Origin: Mytilus californianus
Lineage: Eukaryota > Mollusca > Bivalvia > Mytilida > Mytilidae
Direction: 5' to 3'
Assembly (NCBI RefSeq): GCF_021869535.1
Contig: NW_026262581.1
Location: 73,747,955 to 73,811,954 of the forward strand
DNA: 64,000 bases
The notes below the pieces were generated by a model. The model was not told the DNA's origin, did no database searches, and worked only from the letters and a program-made list of their open reading frames with translations. This document shows, one piece after another, positions 60,155-64,000 of this stretch. The number at the start of each line of letters is the position of its first letter. Position 1 is the first letter of the stretch. Position numbers and translations under genes: made by a program.

Positions 60155-61061
60155 TCATTCTTCCCCCACTACTGTCTTTTTTGGAGCCCATTTTAGAAAG
60201 TTTTTTGTTTTGTCAGACACTTGTTGTTCCGTGATTCCATAGGTCTTCATAATGATATCTACAAAATCAAAAGTTATAACATTATCAAGTTTAATTCTAT
60301 TCAACACATTTGACTATTAGTAACTTCATAATAATTATATTTAAAGTATAAATCAAAAGCATAAGAACTCGTGAAAACTCTCATCAAAGTCTGAACTTCA
60401 TTTCCCTTTATATAGAGCAGAAGGAATAATCTGCAAGAAAATCCTACATACTGCATTTTAATTTGAACAAATTGAAGGTTTATCCACTTATGTCTTTTCC
60501 AGATTTCTTGTGCTGTTGCATGGATATCTGTCTAATTGACATATACCCTTCATCTTTGATTACCATGTCAAAACACTGCTTCAATTTTGACAGTAACATT
60601 TTGGAGGTCCAACTTGGTGAGCCATATGGCTTTTGACCTTTCCATCCCAATTTTGTAAACAAGCCCCCTTTTTATGAGATTGCGTGTAACTGAATTGTAC
60701 AAGTTAATAATGATAAAATTTCTTTTTACTTTTGATTCAATCATATGATGAATTCAAATATTCATTGATAAAAATTGATGAGACGTTGCAAGCTAAATTG
60801 GGAATGGTAACATGCTAAACATCCCTATTTTCCTCGTGTAAAATTTCAACTTTTCAGTACAGTGTTCATAATAACATGATATGCTCACATTTCGAAAATA
60901 CGATACTGTATTTACTGTAATCACAACGGAATTTATATATACTTAAGATAAAAATGTAAAAGCTGTATATAGGAAAGATATTGATAAAACTCTGTAGAAT
61001 CACCTTGTGGTCTCGAATGCGGATATTCAAACTTTGCCAACAAAAACAACTGCGCATCCAT
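60155..61061 (-). CDS. Candidate small three-exon gene, unknown product
   Basis: A phase-consistent minus-strand model: exon 1 61061-61004 (MDAQLFLLAKFEYPHSRPQ, donor AAG/gtgatt), exon 2 60667-60488 (includes PYGSPSWTSKMLLSKLKQCF and DEGYMSIRQISMQQHKKSGK), exon 3 60258-60155 (acceptor gattttgtag; MKTYGITEQQVSDKTKNFL, then KWAPKK to TGA). It totals 342 nt, 113 codons plus stop. The exon 2 acceptor (ataaaaag) and donor (gtggat) are weak. Composition is protein-like, unlike nearby DNA. No family recognised; it may be a fragment of a larger gene or of a transposon. Confidence 0.35.
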
Positions 61062-61647
61062 ATCTGAATTTGTCTTAAAATAAAAATGTTAAAAATGTCG
61101 CTAAAATTTAAACCAGTGTTCCAATAGATCTATCGAACCATTGTTTATGTACTGATGTATACATCTTTCTCTTTAGATTGATAAAAAGAATAGAAAAAAA
61201 AAAGAAATGAAACGATTCGTTTTCTGCGACTGGGTGCGATTGGTTCAGAAAAGCCGTATGGATCTATCCGTTGTGATATATTAAACAGATGTTTCAAAAA
61301 GAAAACCACATGATGATTGCATTCATAAAATTTGTTGAAAAGATAACGTTAACTTACCATAGAGAATCTATTGTAAAGTATCTTCTACGTATGCAGTTAC
61401 TCTCTATCAAGGATATTCGAATATGTTTAATCGCAACCTGTCAAATGTCGTTTCTACTAGGCGATATATAGTCCATATATAGGTCCTGCCAGAATGCTGA
61501 TCATTTCAAAAGAGAAATTCACATTTTTTATTTTATTAGAATTTGTAATCATCTTAACTCACTTTTTATTCCTTAAACAGTTCATATTAGGTATAAAGTT
61601 GCACCTAGGTAAATCACTTATTATCCAGTTAGCAAATTCATTTGTAG

Positions 61648-61719
61648 AAATCTCAGTCAAAACAGAATCACTTCAGTAGAAAATGGATCTCTGGATGGAT
61701 TATCATCCTTACAAAGATT
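61648..61719 (+). CDS. LRR exon, type A
   Basis: The 72-nt exon has acceptor tttgtag and donor gtaagt, phase 2. It encodes NLSQNRITSVENG then SLDGLSSLQR. GCATG is at +82 (61801). The flanking introns match those of 43660, 44131 and 48401. Confidence 0.88.
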
Positions 61720-62973
61720 GTAAGTACCGATTATCTATTTCATCTATGAAATTCCTTATACCATTTTATTTGTTACAACTTATTTTTATATTCTTATTAA
61801 GCATGCAATATTTTCCCCTTTACATTAAATAGTAACAAAAAAAGAATACTATTTGTTTATCGAAATTATTATTCTAATGCCTTCCGACATGACAAATTTT
61901 TTTTTAATCATGGTAGCTTAATAATTAAAAGATACTAATGGGTCTTTCAAAGACTGTTTAGTTGACAGAGAGAAATATGGATAAAATACAAAAACGATAA
62001 AAAGATATAAAAGATCGTGCATGATTCTGGGGAACCCTGTGTCTCGTTTGTGAGTGCATACATCGAGTTTTAAAATATTATGCTGAATGTGAAAAGACTA
62101 AATTCATTTATGAGTATAGTTCCTATTTCACTAGATTCATTCGCTGCGTTCTTTCATAAAAAAAGGGGAAGTCGGGTAAAAATCGCAAAAATGAAACAAA
62201 GGTGACAAAATGTGGTCAAGCAATATGGATCGATCCATTGAAATATATGTAACAGATATCTCATAAAGTCGACCATATAATAGTAACGATCAAACAGTTT
62301 TTGAAAAGATAACATTAACTTTCCATGAGAACCATTGTTAAGTAGCTTTCTCGTATCCAGTAACTCTGTATCAAGGAAATTATCATCAATTTAATTGCAA
62401 GCTATGGAATATCGTATCAACAAGGAGGTATATAATCATTATATAGGCGGTCCTTGTATAGTGCTGCTAAATACAAAATAATTTTCACTGTGGAAAGATA
62501 TAATAAGATTAATCTTTTTTACTGTATTATATTTTTATTGTACAATTACTTGTTTACAACACCTGATATATAAAAAATTGACTTGATCAAAACGCTGTTG
62601 TAAATTGATAAATCAATATGTAAAATATTTCAGCTAAAATCAATCTGATCGTTATTACACAGAAGTTCTGATATAAAGCAATTTAGAAATAAAAGATTGT
62701 TAAATTGAATCTTTTTAATCTTAACCTATCTTTGAAAAAGAGATCTGTTTTTTATATCGAACATTTCATCCCAATCATTCAAGTTTTTTTTTAATTAATG
62801 GGTTATATAAAAGTTGGTCGTGCGCTCATTTATAGTATGAATCGCTTCCACTTTATACCTAAATTACATTCTGCTTCCATTACAATTTCATTAATTGTCT
62901 TCTGTTTGTATAAAAGAAAAAATCTAAACACATTAATCAAAAATTGCTTATTACATCATATATCATATTACAA

Positions 62974-63045
62974 AGACTGATCGACCAACAATATAGGTTC
63001 TATAGAGGGTAGCACTTTTGTAGGACTGACAAATTTACAGACTTT
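62974..63045 (+). pseudogene. LRR type B pseudo-exon
   Basis: Full-length B unit with acceptor attacaa, TGA at codon 2 and donor gaaaat, as at 25044 and 49677. It sits 434 nt before the intact A exon at 63480. Confidence 0.8.
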
Positions 63046-63479
63046 GAAAATAGATTTATAAGTTTCTTAACGAGAGGTTATTTGATATTTCTTGATGTGA
63101 ACTCTCGAGTTATTAGATTTCCATATTATTACAAACGATTCTGGAGACTTTATTGTAGGTCATATCGAAATTATATAACGAATTAAAATATCTTTACAAC
63201 ACCTTGAAATATTTTTGATTCGAACGCTTTATAACTGATCCCTACTGTATTTAAAAAACTGATCTACCTTTTCGTTTCGTGTGCTTATGGCGCATGCAGC
63301 ATTTGCAAATATACGTTAAGCAACAACAAAAAAATCATCGTTTAAAAAAAGAAAAAGATTGATAATCCTTTTGGCTTTACTTCAAGTGTTTAGCTTTCTT
63401 TTTAATGTGCAGTTCATATAAGATATTATGTTGCACCTATGCATATTACTTATTACTCAGTTCTCAAATTCATTTGTAG

Positions 63480-63551
63480 ATATTTCAGGGACAACATGAT
63501 CACTTCTGTAGAAAATAGAATTCTGGATGGACTGTCTTCCTTAATCCTCTT
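63480..63551 (+). CDS. LRR exon, type A (last in window)
   Basis: The 72-nt exon has acceptor tttgtag and donor gtaagt, phase 2. It encodes YFRDNMITSVENR then ILDGLSSLIL. GCATG is at +82 (63633). With a phase-2 donor and no stop, the transcript must continue beyond 64000. Confidence 0.87.
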
Positions 63552-64000
63552 GTAAGTCCCGAATATTTATTTTATCTGTGAGATCATTTCGGACATTTCA
63601 TTTCTTACAACCTTTATTTATATTCTTATCAAGCATGCACTATTTTCCCCTTTACATTAGGCAGCCATTTTTTTATCGAGATTATTATTCTTATACTTTA
63701 TGACGGGACAAGATTTGTATAGTCCTGTAAACTCTTCGCTTTTCCAGTAAGAACAATTAAAAGATATTATTGGCGAATCAAATATTGTGAGTTGACAGAC
63801 AGAAAAATGATTTGAAGACAATAAAGATCAAAAAGATCGGGAATGATTCTCTTGAATCCTGTGTCTCGCATGTGATTGCTACTTTCAGTGTAAAAGTGTT
63901 ATATCGGATGTCAGAAAACTAAATTTATTTATAAGTAAAATACGAAAAAACAATAGGAGGATGGAGATTTTTTTCGGCAGTATTAGTTCTACAGCGCTAA

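Larger units (their letters stand above)
9694..63551 (+). other. Giant multi-exon secreted leucine-rich-repeat gene (3' incomplete)
   Basis: Composite locus. Exon 1 supplies a signal peptide and LRR N-terminal cap. About 20 in-frame micro-exons follow at 10635, 11065, 18581, 25545, 26708, 27097, 28156, 30879, 32364, 37925, 38418, 43660, 44131, 45925, 47174, 47661, 48401, 53984, 61648 and 63480. Each adds one 24-residue LRR; all are 72 nt with phase-2 introns on both sides (10635 has an unusual donor). No LRR C-terminal cap, membrane span or stop-bearing last exon is visible, so the gene runs past the window. Its likely role is extracellular binding, as in secreted or surface LRR proteins of innate immunity or adhesion; the ligand is unknown. 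It could instead be several tandem genes sharing one visible 5' exon, or a locus where only some exons are spliced. Confidence 0.8.
10788..63637 (+). promoter_or_regulatory. Series of intronic GCATG motifs at fixed distance from A-exon donors
   Basis: GCATG starts at 10788, 11218, 25698, 27250, 28309, 32517, 43813, 44284, 46078, 47813, 48554, 61801 and 63633. Each is 82 nt (47813: 81 nt) after the last base of an A exon. GCAUG is the core RBFOX splicing-factor site, and downstream copies usually favour exon inclusion. The motif sits in a duplicated intron segment (catttcttacaac then aagcatgcaatatttt), so shared descent alone could explain it. It is also at +82 after the dead exon 23716. Confidence 0.45.

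Noticed and set aside
25041-62976. RNA editing rescue of AA acceptors and TGA codons in dead B exons
   Set aside because: The donors are also lost and some copies are truncated; shared descent from one decayed exon explains the pattern.
9694-63551. CRISPR-like or satellite interpretation of the regularly recurring 72-nt units
   Set aside because: Units are spaced irregularly by hundreds to thousands of bases, are bounded by splice signals and encode LRRs.
9694-63551. Lamprey VLR-like gene assembly by DNA copying
   Set aside because: No separate C-terminal cap cassette or incomplete germline gene is seen; the units are ordinary exons with splice sites, so splicing or germline copy variation is simpler.

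Overview
This is AT-rich animal nuclear DNA from an intron-rich genome, most likely a bivalve and probably a marine mussel (Mytilus-like). The host call rests on GT-AG introns around very short exons, Penelope-type and other retroelement debris, foldback elements, and dispersed repeats I recognise from memory as typical of mussels. No bacterial-type genes, operons or CRISPR arrays are present.

Main content: from 9694 to the right edge the plus strand carries one very large leucine-rich-repeat (LRR) gene, or a locus of LRR cassettes. Exon 1 (9694-9863) encodes a signal peptide and a cysteine-rich LRR N-terminal cap. It is followed by about 20 usable micro-exons, almost all exactly 72 nt. Each starts and ends in phase 2 and encodes one 24-residue LRR, so exons can be skipped or reordered without breaking the frame. 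Two exon subfamilies alternate. Type A (16 in-frame copies) has the core NRITSVENGSLDGLSSL. Type B (4 usable copies) has the core NNISSIEDSTFIGLTNL. At least 16 further copies are broken by lost splice sites, stops, truncations or insertions. Variation among A exons sits mainly at the x positions of LxxLxLxxN, the concave ligand-binding face, and each intron falls inside that strand. No C-terminal cap, membrane segment or terminal exon lies in the window, so the gene should continue to the right.

Layout: 1-9500 is the 5' flank, with retroelement fragments, a minisatellite, a foldback element, two hammerhead-ribozyme-like remnants, and a 315-bp sequence at 1-315 repeated just upstream of exon 1. 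9.7-18.7 kb holds exon 1 and three widely spaced A exons. 20-32.5 kb is a dense exon array. 32.6-37.6 kb is an insertion block with a Penelope-like element whose 3' part is present as an 811-bp inverted repeat on both sides, plus a tRNA-derived SINE. 37.6-55.3 kb is more LRR array. 55.3-61.25 kb is a second exon-free block with a degenerate reverse transcriptase, a strong hairpin and a possible small minus-strand gene. 61.3-64 kb is LRR array again.

The array grew by segmental duplication of multi-exon units; introns, pseudo-exons and transposon insertions were copied along with the exons. A GCATG motif lies 81-82 nt downstream of the splice donor in 13 of 16 in-frame A exons. Together this fits a diversifying extracellular recognition gene whose repertoire could come from exon gain and loss or alternative splicing. 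Alternative or combinatorial splicing is inference; the exon structure is directly visible.
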